From positions 1-64,000 of the forward strand of contig NZ_FCNU01000023.1 in assembly GCF_001545115.1 (NCBI RefSeq): DNA of 64,000 bases. The letters run 5' to 3'. The notes under the pieces are model-generated. The model saw only the letters and a program-made list of their open reading frames with translations. It searched no databases and was not told where the DNA came from. This stretch comes from Candidatus Protochlamydia phocaeensis. Lineage in GTDB: Bacteria > Chlamydiota > Chlamydiia > Chlamydiales > Parachlamydiaceae. This document shows positions 35,826 to 44,927 of the stretch, piece by piece. A program made the position numbers and the translations under genes. How positions within the stretch are numbered: position 1 is the stretch's first letter; each line of letters begins with the position of its first letter.

Positions 35826-37679
35826 ATGATGAATACTAGTTATTCTCCCTCCCCAGAACCCCAGCCACAGCCTGTTTTATCGAGTCTCTCCCAAGGAGAA
35901 ATTGAAAAGACGTTAGCACAGGCTGAAATCAAAGTCAGCGTTGATCAAGAAAAGCAAGTCGGAATTATTGAAGTAAACGGGCGGAAATTTGCCGTTCAAT
36001 TAGTCAATGTTAACAACGGTACATCTTTAGATAGTACAACGTTAGAGCGCATCGCCAACCGCGTAGCCTATATGCTGGTATATAGCAATCTTCTCAACAA
36101 GGAAGAAAAATTTGAAGGCGCAACGATCAACCGGCAAGGCATCCAATTAAAAGACCGCACCATTAACCATGAAGGCGCCTTGAAGGATGCTTATGAACAG
36201 CTCGATTCAATGTTGACTCAAACAGGCAGTCAGTCGCCAACTACACCGACGACAATTGCTGTCCAGCATCAAGAGACAGAAGCGGATAAATGGGTGCAGT
36301 CGTTGGAAAGACAAGGATTAATTGTGCCTGGCCAATTAGAAGCCATGAAGAAGTATGGAACTTCTAAAGTCATGGTAAATGGCGTATTTAGTCCCGCAAG
36401 GGTTAAAGAGCTAGAAGAGGCGGAAAAAGGACAGAAAAAAGGAGCGCATAAACCTTTTCCATTAGCTAGAATTGGAAATTCGATCACAGGGTTTTTTAAT
36501 CGCTCTAAAAGAATGAGCAAAGCAGACGAGCCGCAACCTCAAGCTGAGATTAGAAGTGCCCCTAAAGGGGAAATAAAAAGACCTGAAATAAAGATTAAAA
36601 AACCAGAAGTGCAAACCAACAAGCAGGAGCAAACAAAAGGCGCCGAATCTGTTGAGAAACAACATTTCAATTTAGATGAACTAGACAAGGCGGGACGTAC
36701 CCAGCTCTCTGTTATGAAAGAAATCGCACAAACGGAAGCCAGCTATTTAGATGGGCTGGTCGAAGTGAAGGATAGAATAGATAGGATGTTATCCTCCACA
36801 AAACATCCAGAAAAGTACCCTGTCATGAAGGAAATGCAAGGGCGCTATCAAGTCATGATCGATAGATCGACAAAACTTCACGAGCAGTTGGTAAAAATTT
36901 TAAATGAATCGTCTTCTATAGATGAGGCAACAGCCCAATGCCATGGTCTATTCTCAAGCAAAGATTTTAAAGCGTATGTGGAGGATTTGACGTTTTGCGC
37001 CTTAAAACTTGAAGACCTCGCCAAAGAGGACAAGGATATACAAAAAGACCCTAAATGCGCTGGAATTGAAAAAAATGCCATCCAAAAGGCAAATGCAGAA
37101 GGCAAAGGGGCGCTTGCAATGGCCAATATGAGCTTTTTCATTACCCCTATTCAACGAGGACCTCGCTTCAGATTACTGCAAGCAGAATTATTAAAAAACA
37201 CGCCAGCCAATGCAGCTGGTTATGAAACCGGCAAAACAAGTCAAGAAACGATTAAAAATTTATTGGAAAATGTCAACGAAGCCAAGAGACAGGCTGAGAA
37301 GGAAAGTTTGGAAAAATTCAGCGCTACCGTTACAGGGCAAATCACAGTAAAAAATAAAGATGAATTTATTGACACCTTGAGAAGTGCCGTCATTGGGAAA
37401 CCGACAGCAAGGGCTATTTTCGGCAAAAAGCAAAAATTTAATTTCTCTGAGATCAATCCAAATAATCTTAACACTTTCTTTGAAGCTGTTAATAAAAATG
37501 CAACTCTCTCCATCGAAGAAAAAAAGAAGGCGCTTACCCAGCTAAAAACAATATTAGAAGAAGAAAAAGGCTCCTTTAGTCTTTCTCAAAAGAATATCCT
37601 GTCAAATCTTGTCACTATTATAGATGATTTTTTAAATCCCCCACCTCCGGCGGATTCCCAAACGGTTACTGAAAAGTGA
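35826..37679 (+). CDS. Protein with eukaryotic-type Dbl homology (RhoGEF) domain, effector candidate
   Basis: 617 residues, well-placed AAAGGTGG upstream. Residues 1-20 are Ser/Pro-rich; ~30-120 is an alpha/beta domain; ~200-290 is a basic, proline-containing linker. From ~290 a DH-like helical domain: conserved region 1 reads MKEIAQTEASYLDGL (Glu299, Thr303, Glu304), helices follow with LVKILNE and CALKLEDL, and conserved region 3 reads FITPIQRGPRFRLLQAELLKNTP (Pro441, Gln443, Arg444, Arg447, Leu450-451), the QR-x-x-R(Y/F)-x-LL hallmark. The C-terminal ~120 residues are helical; I see no clear PH domain. In eukaryotes DH domains exchange nucleotide on Rho GTPases, so the likely role is acting on amoebal or animal Rho signalling after secretion (inference). 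No signal peptide. Confidence 0.8.
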   Translation: MMNTSYSPSPEPQPQPVLSSLSQGEIEKTLAQAEIKVSVDQEKQVGIIEVNGRKFAVQLVNVNNGTSLDSTTLERIANRVAYMLVYSNLLNKEEKFEGATINRQGIQLKDRTINHEGALKDAYEQLDSMLTQTGSQSPTTPTTIAVQHQETEADKWVQSLERQGLIVPGQLEAMKKYGTSKVMVNGVFSPARVKELEEAEKGQKKGAHKPFPLARIGNSITGFFNRSKRMSKADEPQPQAEIRSAPKGEIKRPEIKIKKPEVQTNKQEQTKGAESVEKQHFNLDELDKAGRTQLSVMKEIAQTEASYLDGLVEVKDRIDRMLSSTKHPEKYPVMKEMQGRYQVMIDRSTKLHEQLVKILNESSSIDEATAQCHGLFSSKDFKAYVEDLTFCALKLEDLAKEDKDIQKDPKCAGIEKNAIQKANAEGKGALAMANMSFFITPIQRGPRFRLLQAELLKNTPANAAGYETGKTSQETIKNLLENVNEAKRQAEKESLEKFSATVTGQITVKNKDEFIDTLRSAVIGKPTARAIFGKKQKFNFSEINPNNLNTFFEAVNKNATLSIEEKKKALTQLKTILEEEKGSFSLSQKNILSNLVTIIDDFLNPPPPADSQTVTEK

Positions 37680-37801
37680 GGGCGATCATTTTTCGAAAAA
37701 GTGTATTAACCTGAGCAAGGAGCCATAGATGCCCCCATATAGTCCCCTGACTCAAGCCTTCTACAAGAAAGACAATACTTGCAAATGTCGGCGATTACGT
37801 A

Positions 37802-38500
37802 TTAAGGACATGCCCTAGAAGCGTACAGCATGAGATAAAGCATCAGGATGGGCGCAATCACAGATAACCACCCTAGCGGTGAAGAGAGGGCCATAACAAA
37901 GTAGCCAATCCAGATCACCCATTCAAAGAAGTAATCGGGATGCCGCGCATATTTCCAGAGGCCCTGCTTGCACACTATTTCCCCATTTCCAGGCGTTTGC
38001 TTAAAGCGTTCAAGCTGCCTATCGGCAACAGCCTCTCCGCTTACACCAGCCATCCAAATCAGCAGCCCAAAAACTTCGCATGTCCCAAAAAAAGGCAAAA
38101 CGTTTTGACTCATCAAAGCAAAGGGAAGAGACAAGACAGCTGCAAAAAGTCCTTGCAGCAAGTAAAGTGTCAATGCTTTCAAGGTAATCGGACCTGGCAA
38201 TAGAGGACTATGGAGCACTTTTTGATAACGGGGATCCTCTAGCCCCTGGTGGAATCGGCTGATCAAATGAAGGACAAGGCGCAATGCCCAAATAGAGACC
38301 ACTGTCAAGACAAGGAGGCGACGCCAGACATACCCTTCGCCCAAAATAAAACTAATCAAAGCGGCTAAAATGAAGCTTAATCCCCATCCGATGCCTGCCA
38401 AGCTGATATTCTTTTGGATTAAATAAATCATCCATAAAAGCAGCATGAAGGCTTCGATAACTAACAGGCTAATTCCCATTGGGAGCAGGAAGTCAAGCAT
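37802..38500 (-). CDS. DUF1295 / steroid 5-alpha-reductase-like membrane protein
   Basis: 232 residues with about six to seven hydrophobic segments. The C-terminal signature LWKYARHPDYFFEWVIWIGYF (R-H-P-x-Y) is typical of DUF1295 and related isoprenylcysteine methyltransferase/steroid reductase families, where it binds the cofactor. Reaction unknown. It converges with the RhoGEF gene; the gap 37680-37801 holds an ATTAACCTGAGC motif shared with the dispersed palindromes. Confidence 0.8.
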   Translation of the reverse strand: MLDFLLPMGISLLVIEAFMLLLWMIYLIQKNISLAGIGWGLSFILAALISFILGEGYVWRRLLVLTVVSIWALRLVLHLISRFHQGLEDPRYQKVLHSPLLPGPITLKALTLYLLQGLFAAVLSLPFALMSQNVLPFFGTCEVFGLLIWMAGVSGEAVADRQLERFKQTPGNGEIVCKQGLWKYARHPDYFFEWVIWIGYFVMALSSPLGWLSVIAPILMLYLMLYASRACP

Positions 38501-38646
38501 ACAACATCCTTTTTTATTAAAGATATGTTTTAGCTTTTTGGGATTAAAAAACCAAGTTTATCCTCCTCATAAAAACATTTATGCCTTACAATAAAATTAA
38601 GCACTTAAGTTATTATAACCTTTGAAACTTAAAAGATTAGAGATTT

Positions 38647-39093
38647 ATGTTCGATTCTTGTTTAGAAAAACAGCGTTTGGTCAAGGCTCAATTCTCAGAT
38701 TGCCAAACAGAAGAGGCCAAATACCAAAAAATCATTGAATTAGGCCGGAAGCAATCGGGCTTGTCCGATGCAGAAAAAACCTCATCCAATCTTGTCAAGG
38801 GATGTCAAAGCCAGATGTACTTAGCGTCCCGCTTAACGGGCAATCAAGTGTTTTTCAGTGCGGAATCTGACGCTTTGATTTCAGCAGGATTGGCAGCGCT
38901 ATTGATTCAGGTATATAGTGGAGAGACGCCCGAAACAATTTTGAAATGTTCTCCCTCCTACTTAGAAGAATTGGGAATCAATGCCAGTCTAACTCCCAAT
39001 CGGGCCAATGGCTTATACAGCATTCATTTACGCATGAAGCAAGATGCGCTTAAATGGCTGATGCAGGGTGAAAAAACTCAAAATCCAGGTTAA
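38647..39093 (+). CDS. sufE: SufE-like Fe-S assembly sulfur acceptor
   Basis: 148 residues. KYQKIIELGRK near the start and VKGCQSQMYLASRL with Cys53, the sulfur-accepting cysteine of SufE, followed by ISAGLAALLIQVYSGETPETIL. Together with a SufS-type desulfurase it feeds SufBCD; no other suf gene is in the window. It stands alone, divergent from the DUF1295 gene. Confidence 0.85.
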   Translation: MFDSCLEKQRLVKAQFSDCQTEEAKYQKIIELGRKQSGLSDAEKTSSNLVKGCQSQMYLASRLTGNQVFFSAESDALISAGLAALLIQVYSGETPETILKCSPSYLEELGINASLTPNRANGLYSIHLRMKQDALKWLMQGEKTQNPG

Positions 39094-39341
39094 ATAGGCT
39101 TGTCCCTATTCTCTTTTGCAATCTGTGGGCTTTTGGGCTTATAAATCCGCCTTTTGTGTGATAAGCAGATCAGGATTACGCAAAGGACAAGGCGCTGAGA
39201 AAAAAATTAAAGGACAGAAAGATAAGACATTCTCATCCTAGCAAATTGTCCCCTCGCTCAAATGAACGTGAATGAGGGGAAAAACGCTTTCTTTCCTACA
39301 CGCCTTTCCGCCTCTGCATTAAGGCGCTGCAAAAAAAGCGA

Positions 39342-41183
39342 TTATTTATTTGCCGCCATAGGTTTATCGTCACGTACATCGAACTCCAGCTTCCACTTTC
39401 TTCCCTCATGAGAGACGCACCAGAGCTCCAATACCCCCAATTCGGTAATTTTGGACTTCAGCTTAACGCGTACGGTTTTCCCTTCGCTTTCCATTCTATC
39501 CAACCTTGTTTCGATAGGATGAAGCTCTGTCAACTCTTGCTTCCAATTACGTAAAACCGTTCCGACTTGCGGCTCCGTCCCATTCGATAATTTAGGAGTG
39601 GCATGGCTAAAAAAGCGGAAAGTCGCCAATTCGCCCAACACTAAGGCGAACTCTTGATTATCCAGCTCTTTTTCTTCGCCTTCTTCCATTCCAAAAGGCA
39701 CAATGCAAATAGCCCTAAGCGGAGGACTGATCCCTGGAACAGCCGGGACGGCCTCTTCCACGCCAATAAAATAGCTACGGCTTGTTCCCCCTCTAATGCG
39801 GATGGCATGGCCTAGGCGCGCTAGCCCATAATAAGCCGCTCCCCGGCTGACGGCGCAATCATAATCCGCCCCTGGCAACTCCTGGACGGCCGGTTTTTTT
39901 AAATCTTTCGCCCATTGGTTCAGCAGATGCATAATTTGCTTGCGCAACGCTGCCGCTTTCATTGTTCCTCCGTTAAAGAGCACAGCTGTCGGCAGTACAA
40001 ATTGGTCCATTTGGGCCGTGTCCGATTCCCCTGTCATGGAAAGGAACTTGGCAAGTTGGCAAGAGATGCGAGGATCTTGGACGTAGGGCAGCCCGATTTG
40101 CTGAATGCCTGAGCGGCGCTCTGTCGGCGAACGCTCTTCAGGACCGACAAGGGGAATAAATCCATCGACGACCAATTTTTGCACTTCTTCTTGGGTCAAT
40201 TCCGTTTTAAGGGTATTCCCAATCAGGCGGCTTCCCCTTCCCAAAATGGTAATATCTATGCTAGCAGGCGCCTCTTCGCTTAGCAAACGCTCCTTAGCTT
40301 GACGGCATTGATGCACAAGAGATTGCAATTGCCACGCATCAATGGAGTGGCCCTGGTCTTCCAATTTTTGTTTGGCCAAATAAGCCAACCCCAAGTCGAT
40401 GTTATCTCCGCCAAGCAGCAAATGGGATCCCACAGCCAAGCGCTTCAAGGATAAATTGCCTTCCGTTTCTTCAACGGCGATCAAGCTAAAATCGGTTGTC
40501 CCTCCGCCGATATCGACGACCAGGACATAGTCGCCAACCTTTAAGATATTGCGCCATTCATCCGCATGCGCATGCAGCCAGGAATAAAAGGCCGCTTGGG
40601 GCTCTTCCAACAGAATAATCTCAGGATAGCCTGCTTTTTCGGCTGCTTCTTGGACAAGCTGCCTTGCACTAGGATCGAATGAAGCAGGGACAGTAATCAA
40701 AATATGCTGTTTGTTAAAAGGCGTGCCCGGTTTAGAGAAATCCCAGGCTTCCCGTAAATGCTGCAGAATTTCGGCGCAAGCTTCCAGCGGGCTCATCTTT
40801 TTATCGATTTCTTCCGAATCGAAAGGCAAAAGCTTCTCGCGACGGTCGATGCCAGTATGGCAAAGCCAAGATTTGGCTGACGAAATTAAACGGGAAGGCA
40901 GCTCTCCCCCTCTTTCCCTTGCAAACGTTCCGATGGCATAAGGCCTTTGCAAATCCCATTCGATGGCGGCTTGATGGGCAGATAGCTCTTCGGGTAGCGG
41001 ATAATAAATAAAAGAAGGCAAAGAAATGCTTTCTCCTTGCGTATTGGCACTTATAACCTGGGCAATCCGCGCTTGTTCAATCGAGGGATGCTGATGCTTA
41101 CCCTCTATCTGAATAGGCGTATAGGCCATTGTACAATTAGTCGTTCCAAGATCAATACCAATAATATAAGACGCTTTTTTCAT
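39342..41183 (-). CDS. Hsp70-family chaperone-like protein (non-DnaK)
   Basis: 613 residues. ATPase signatures are intact: IGIDLGTTNCTMAY at the start, VVDIGGGTTDFSL in the middle and LFNGGTMKAAALR. The C-terminal substrate domain is short and differs from DnaK (no EEVD-like or long lid). Directly follows a DUF2760 gene (12-nt gap), a pairing known from many bacteria that carry this divergent Hsp70 type. Probably a specialised chaperone; substrate unknown. Confidence 0.85.
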   Translation of the reverse strand: MKKASYIIGIDLGTTNCTMAYTPIQIEGKHQHPSIEQARIAQVISANTQGESISLPSFIYYPLPEELSAHQAAIEWDLQRPYAIGTFARERGGELPSRLISSAKSWLCHTGIDRREKLLPFDSEEIDKKMSPLEACAEILQHLREAWDFSKPGTPFNKQHILITVPASFDPSARQLVQEAAEKAGYPEIILLEEPQAAFYSWLHAHADEWRNILKVGDYVLVVDIGGGTTDFSLIAVEETEGNLSLKRLAVGSHLLLGGDNIDLGLAYLAKQKLEDQGHSIDAWQLQSLVHQCRQAKERLLSEEAPASIDITILGRGSRLIGNTLKTELTQEEVQKLVVDGFIPLVGPEERSPTERRSGIQQIGLPYVQDPRISCQLAKFLSMTGESDTAQMDQFVLPTAVLFNGGTMKAAALRKQIMHLLNQWAKDLKKPAVQELPGADYDCAVSRGAAYYGLARLGHAIRIRGGTSRSYFIGVEEAVPAVPGISPPLRAICIVPFGMEEGEEKELDNQEFALVLGELATFRFFSHATPKLSNGTEPQVGTVLRNWKQELTELHPIETRLDRMESEGKTVRVKLKSKITELGVLELWCVSHEGRKWKLEFDVRDDKPMAANK

Positions 41184-41195
41184 TATGAACCCGAT

Positions 41196-41678
41196 TTATT
41201 TGATTTCAATTTCAGCAGGGCAGATCACATCGGTCGCCTGTTCCCCTGTCTTTTTTGGAAGAGAACGCTTGTGCGCTTTCCATCCTCGATGGACCAATAC
41301 TCCTGAGAAAGGCGGTTCCCCTTTGATCTTGCCGACGACTTTAATTTCAGAAGGATCGTATCCTTTAGGCACTTGAACCATTGTTCCTTCCGGCTCACTT
41401 TTCAAGGGGCGAATGGTGACCAGCTCTTCCAGCAATTGAGCGCTGTCCTGATGGATCTTACGTGCGGCAGCTCCGACTTGGGCATCGCTAAACGCACTGA
41501 TATCTTCTTTTAAAAAATCAATCAATCTGCCTGCTTGTTGCAAATAATAAAGAAGGCGAAGATGTGATTGGTCCGCCGCTTCAATCTGTTTAGGAGGCTG
41601 TTCTTCGACAAATTGTTTAGCTTTTTCGGGGTCTTTAAAAGCTTTCATAAAAGCTTTAAACGCTAGTCCCAATCCCAT
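41196..41678 (-). CDS. DUF2760 protein
   Basis: 160 residues. LRLLYYLQQAGRLIDFLKEDISAFSDAQVGAAARKIH and PPFSGVLVHRGWKA are diagnostic of DUF2760 as I recall it. An N-terminal helix (GLAFKAFMKAFKDPEKAKQF) is amphipathic rather than a membrane anchor. It is the upstream partner of the Hsp70-like gene and probably acts with it. Confidence 0.85.
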   Translation of the reverse strand: MGLGLAFKAFMKAFKDPEKAKQFVEEQPPKQIEAADQSHLRLLYYLQQAGRLIDFLKEDISAFSDAQVGAAARKIHQDSAQLLEELVTIRPLKSEPEGTMVQVPKGYDPSEIKVVGKIKGEPPFSGVLVHRGWKAHKRSLPKKTGEQATDVICPAEIEIK

Positions 41679-41768
41679 AAATTCATTCCTTGCTATCGTT
41701 TTTTATAAGAATTCAACCAACTTAAAATTTTTTAGCAATTATTTGTCAAACGTTCTTCTATTTAGATC

Positions 41769-41840
41769 CTGTCGTCGAATTCTTAACGGCCTAGAAAGAA
41801 CCTTACTCTTGAATGTAGACAATCAGCAATTCGACGACAG
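41769..41840. repeat. Inverted repeat with 13-bp perfect arms
   Basis: CTGTCGTCGAATT (41769-41781) and AATTCGACGACAG (41828-41840) flank 46 nt. It lies just downstream of the permease gene, at 41845, and upstream of DUF2760. A degenerate relative may be at 48015-48100 (CGTCGAAT, GTCTAGG, TCGAATATAGAC). Confidence 0.65.
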
Positions 41841-41844
41841 TTTC

Positions 41845-43131
41845 TTACAGTCCGGCCCCTTCTTTTTGTTGTTGGATAATGAGTTGGCAGGCCTCAAATA
41901 TTGAGCATGTAAAGCCCGAATGAATCAAAATCTCCAAAACGAGGGCAAAAATGAAAAAGGCTAATACAACTAACAAAAGCGGCTTTCCGCCAGGCACCCG
42001 ATTTTCTGCAGGAAAATGCAGATAATAGCGTCCGACCCAAACCATTAAGACCGGCATGATTCCGTTGAGAATAGAATCTCCAAATCCTCCAGAAGTATCT
42101 AAAGCCAATAAAAAGATCCTTTCAAAGTAGGCTGCAAAAATAAAGGTTGGGATTATAATTAAAAGCCCCAACAGAATTTTTCCCTTTCCTGTCTTTTTAA
42201 TTTTTAATCCATCGGACAGAAAATCCATCAATCCCAATGCCATGCCCAGAAAGGAAGTGACCAAAGCAAAGAAAGCAAAATATTCGGCTAGAATCGACAC
42301 CCATTCGCTTCTGACATGTTCGCGCAGGAATTGAGTAATCGGCTCTCCCACTTCAAGGGCTTTTAAAAGACTGTTTGGCCCATGCACAGGAACAATGCCC
42401 AATACCAACCATTGCCAAAGCAAATAAACGATCAAGGTAATGGTTGTTCCTCCCATAATCGCCCACCGCAAGGCTTTAACGTTGCGGCGTAGATAAGGGG
42501 TTAAACTGGGCAGCATAGTCTGAAAGCTAAAAGTTGTCAGCAATAGGGGAATGGCAAGAAAAGATGTCGTCCATTTGCGATGCGAAAGAAACTCTAGTTT
42601 TACTTCAGATATTCCTGTTCCCACCAAGGCAAAATAAGCCGCGATCATGGCGACAAATAAAATTGTATTCACCCGTCCAACAAATCGGTTGCCGAGGTAA
42701 ATAATTCCTCCAAAGCAAACAATAAAAAGAAGGCAGCTTATCTCTTTTGAAAATTCCATCCCCATCAAGTTTGCCGCTCCATTTGCAACAAGCGATCCAC
42801 CTGCTGCCGTATAAGCCACAATCGAAGCATAAGAAATGAAAAGATAGACAACCCAGCTTACTATCCGTCCAATTGGCCCTAAAATCGTTGAAGACATTGT
42901 AATAACATGCGCCCCCTCTTTCATCCAGAGATTAACCTCTAATAATAAAAGAGCTGAAGCTGTCATAGCCAACCAGCATAGCACCATCATAATGGTGGAT
43001 GGCACAAATCCGCTAATTCCTGTGGCAACGGGCAAGGCTAGCATTCCTCCCCCGATACATGTCCCCGCAACTAAAAACATGGCCGATAATAACTGTCCTT
43101 TTTGAGAAATCGCTGAATTCTCTTCCTCCAC
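41845..43131 (-). CDS. tyrP: Aromatic amino acid permease (TyrP/Mtr family)
   Basis: 428 residues, about eleven membrane segments. The family start SAMFLVAGTCIGGGMLALPVATGISGF with its GxGxGMLALP-type loop is clear, followed by LLLLEVNLWM. Proton-coupled uptake of tyrosine or tryptophan is known for the family; chlamydiae carry tyrP copies. The start is a GTG at 43131 with GGAGG six bases upstream. Apparently single. Confidence 0.88.
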   Translation of the reverse strand: MEEENSAISQKGQLLSAMFLVAGTCIGGGMLALPVATGISGFVPSTIMMVLCWLAMTASALLLLEVNLWMKEGAHVITMSSTILGPIGRIVSWVVYLFISYASIVAYTAAGGSLVANGAANLMGMEFSKEISCLLFIVCFGGIIYLGNRFVGRVNTILFVAMIAAYFALVGTGISEVKLEFLSHRKWTTSFLAIPLLLTTFSFQTMLPSLTPYLRRNVKALRWAIMGGTTITLIVYLLWQWLVLGIVPVHGPNSLLKALEVGEPITQFLREHVRSEWVSILAEYFAFFALVTSFLGMALGLMDFLSDGLKIKKTGKGKILLGLLIIIPTFIFAAYFERIFLLALDTSGGFGDSILNGIMPVLMVWVGRYYLHFPAENRVPGGKPLLLVVLAFFIFALVLEILIHSGFTCSIFEACQLIIQQQKEGAGL

Positions 43132-43545
43132 TTCTGTCCTCCCTATGGGGTTTGAAAATTAAGAATACTCGTATTCCACTTGCTTCCGGCCAATACAGAT
43201 AAAAGCTTTATTCAAAGCTGAAAGCAATATAAATACCGCATAATTATAGAGCTTTAACAGTTATGCGAAAAGAATAAATTTGTAGTGAGGATTTTTCAAT
43301 AAAAAGAATCTTTTTTCAAAGAAGCTTGCAAGGCAAATTGCCTGGATAATTAAACGTTGGATTATCTTCTGCAGGTGAGTGAATAAACCTGAGTTTTGCA
43401 TTTATGTGCCTGAAAGTTAAAGCAGATTGTGAGGCAAAGGTAAAATCCGCTTTTAAAACGCTAAAAGGTATATTAAAACCACCAAACTCAGGTTAATAAA
43501 AGAGCTCGACCAAAGAACCGGGCCAAACCAGAAAACCAATAGGGA
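43132..43545. other. Intergenic gap with palindromic element
   Basis: No gene seen. The right part holds the element at 43382-43497; the left part should carry the tyrP promoter. Confidence 0.5.
43382..43497. repeat. Palindromic element with TTAACCTGAG ends
   Basis: ATAAACCTGAGTTTTG on the left pairs with the right arm CCAAACTCAGGTTAAT (43482-43497) around ~80 nt. The terminal AACCTGAG/CTCAGGTT recurs in the elements at 55906 and, with changes, at 49308 and 62982. Confidence 0.65.
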
Positions 43546-44712
43546 CTAAACTCCCCTCACTTGCCGCTGAAAAGAGCGAAAAATTTCCCTAAAGCCCCAG
43601 CGATAGGGCTGATCCTGCCAAATATCTGTTTTTTCTCTAGAATGCTCGATGAAAGCAAGTTTATGGGGATATTGATGAATTAACTCTTCTCTATACCGCT
43701 GCAAGTCTTCCTGGGAAAGCGTAGCCGCACTATTAATTTCTACTTTAATTTCCTGAAGGCTAGAAGTCAGCTTTTCCAAGGCAAGAGGGACATTTACCCC
43801 TTTATAACAATTATCTTGAATGACTAAGGTTTGATTATTTTCCAGCGTCATAACCGGTTTCAATACTTTTTTCCCAAAACCTAAGCCCGCCTCAAAGCAA
43901 AGCGCGTCAAGCTGAGCATTGATTCGCTCAAATTCCCTGCTTGGATCCCTTAAACGCCTTTCTAAAAAATGCAAACTGCAAAGGAAAGCCCGTTCCATTG
44001 TTTGCCTGCGTTTTTCTTTTTCAGACGAACTTAACTGCGAACGGCAATCCGCTTGAATAGTCGGGGCTTCGCTGCTCAGCCCAAAGCCATGATTGCTGAA
44101 TTCTAAAATGATTCCTCGGCGATAAGCGAGATCCAGTAGTTCAAGCTTCTGCTCCAGTGAAATAAACGCGGAAGACAGGCGAAAGCGGGGTTGATTGCCC
44201 GGTTCAACCGCATATTTGATACAAAGGCGAGGATCCATGCTCTCAAATTGCTCTGTCATTCTCAGTATTTGAGCGGGTGAAAAAGACCGATTCCTCTCCC
44301 TTGCTTCCTCCCATTCCTGCGCAGAAATTGGCAAAGTAGTCAAAAATTGTTTTATCTTTTCGATACTTAAGCGCCGCACCTGAGCATCTGTTAAACCTGT
44401 AACAGCGCGCGAAGACAACCGTTTGAGGAACATTCCCAGACATCCCAATGCAAGCGATGTAATTCCAAACCAAATATAGCTAGGAGGAACCGCTCTTGCC
44501 GCAAAGACTCTTTTTCCTATCCCACACCCTCCAATGACAGCTCCCATTCCTCCAATCAGTTGGCAAAAATTTCCCCAGTATTGCAGGGACTGGCTATGCG
44601 ACCGCGCACGGCGAGCAACTTCAAAATCCCCACTCCTCCTCTCGGACAAAGGCAAAACTAGCGAATGGATATAACTCATATTCTTCCTTATCAACTGTCG
44701 CTTATTGCTCAT
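43546..44712 (-). CDS. Unknown protein with N-terminal hydrophobic hairpin
   Basis: 388 residues; both the ATG at 44712 (GAGG) and one at 44679 (AAGGA) have ribosome sites. Residues ~45-100 form a two-segment hydrophobic hairpin (CQLIGGMGAVIGGCGIG, WFGITSLALGCLGMFL), again like Inc proteins. The remainder is soluble and helical with no motif I know. Divergent from the hydrolase at 44928. An inclusion-membrane location is possible but unproven. Confidence 0.65.
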   Translation of the reverse strand: MSNKRQLIRKNMSYIHSLVLPLSERRSGDFEVARRARSHSQSLQYWGNFCQLIGGMGAVIGGCGIGKRVFAARAVPPSYIWFGITSLALGCLGMFLKRLSSRAVTGLTDAQVRRLSIEKIKQFLTTLPISAQEWEEARERNRSFSPAQILRMTEQFESMDPRLCIKYAVEPGNQPRFRLSSAFISLEQKLELLDLAYRRGIILEFSNHGFGLSSEAPTIQADCRSQLSSSEKEKRRQTMERAFLCSLHFLERRLRDPSREFERINAQLDALCFEAGLGFGKKVLKPVMTLENNQTLVIQDNCYKGVNVPLALEKLTSSLQEIKVEINSAATLSQEDLQRYREELIHQYPHKLAFIEHSREKTDIWQDQPYRWGFREIFRSFQRQVRGV

Positions 44713-44927
44713 TGTCTATCCTCGAGATTACTTTCCCGCATCCAGCCTATTAACCAGAGTTTGACGACAACTGCTTAAACAATATTGTTATCAGATCAAT
44801 TTAGTTTGCTAACATTATTACAACAATTAAAAAAATAAATTTGATAATGATAATTAAAAAAAGTTAAAATAATAAAAGAATATACTACAAAATGTAATTT
44901 TATCGATATTAAAATTAGTAAGGCAAT

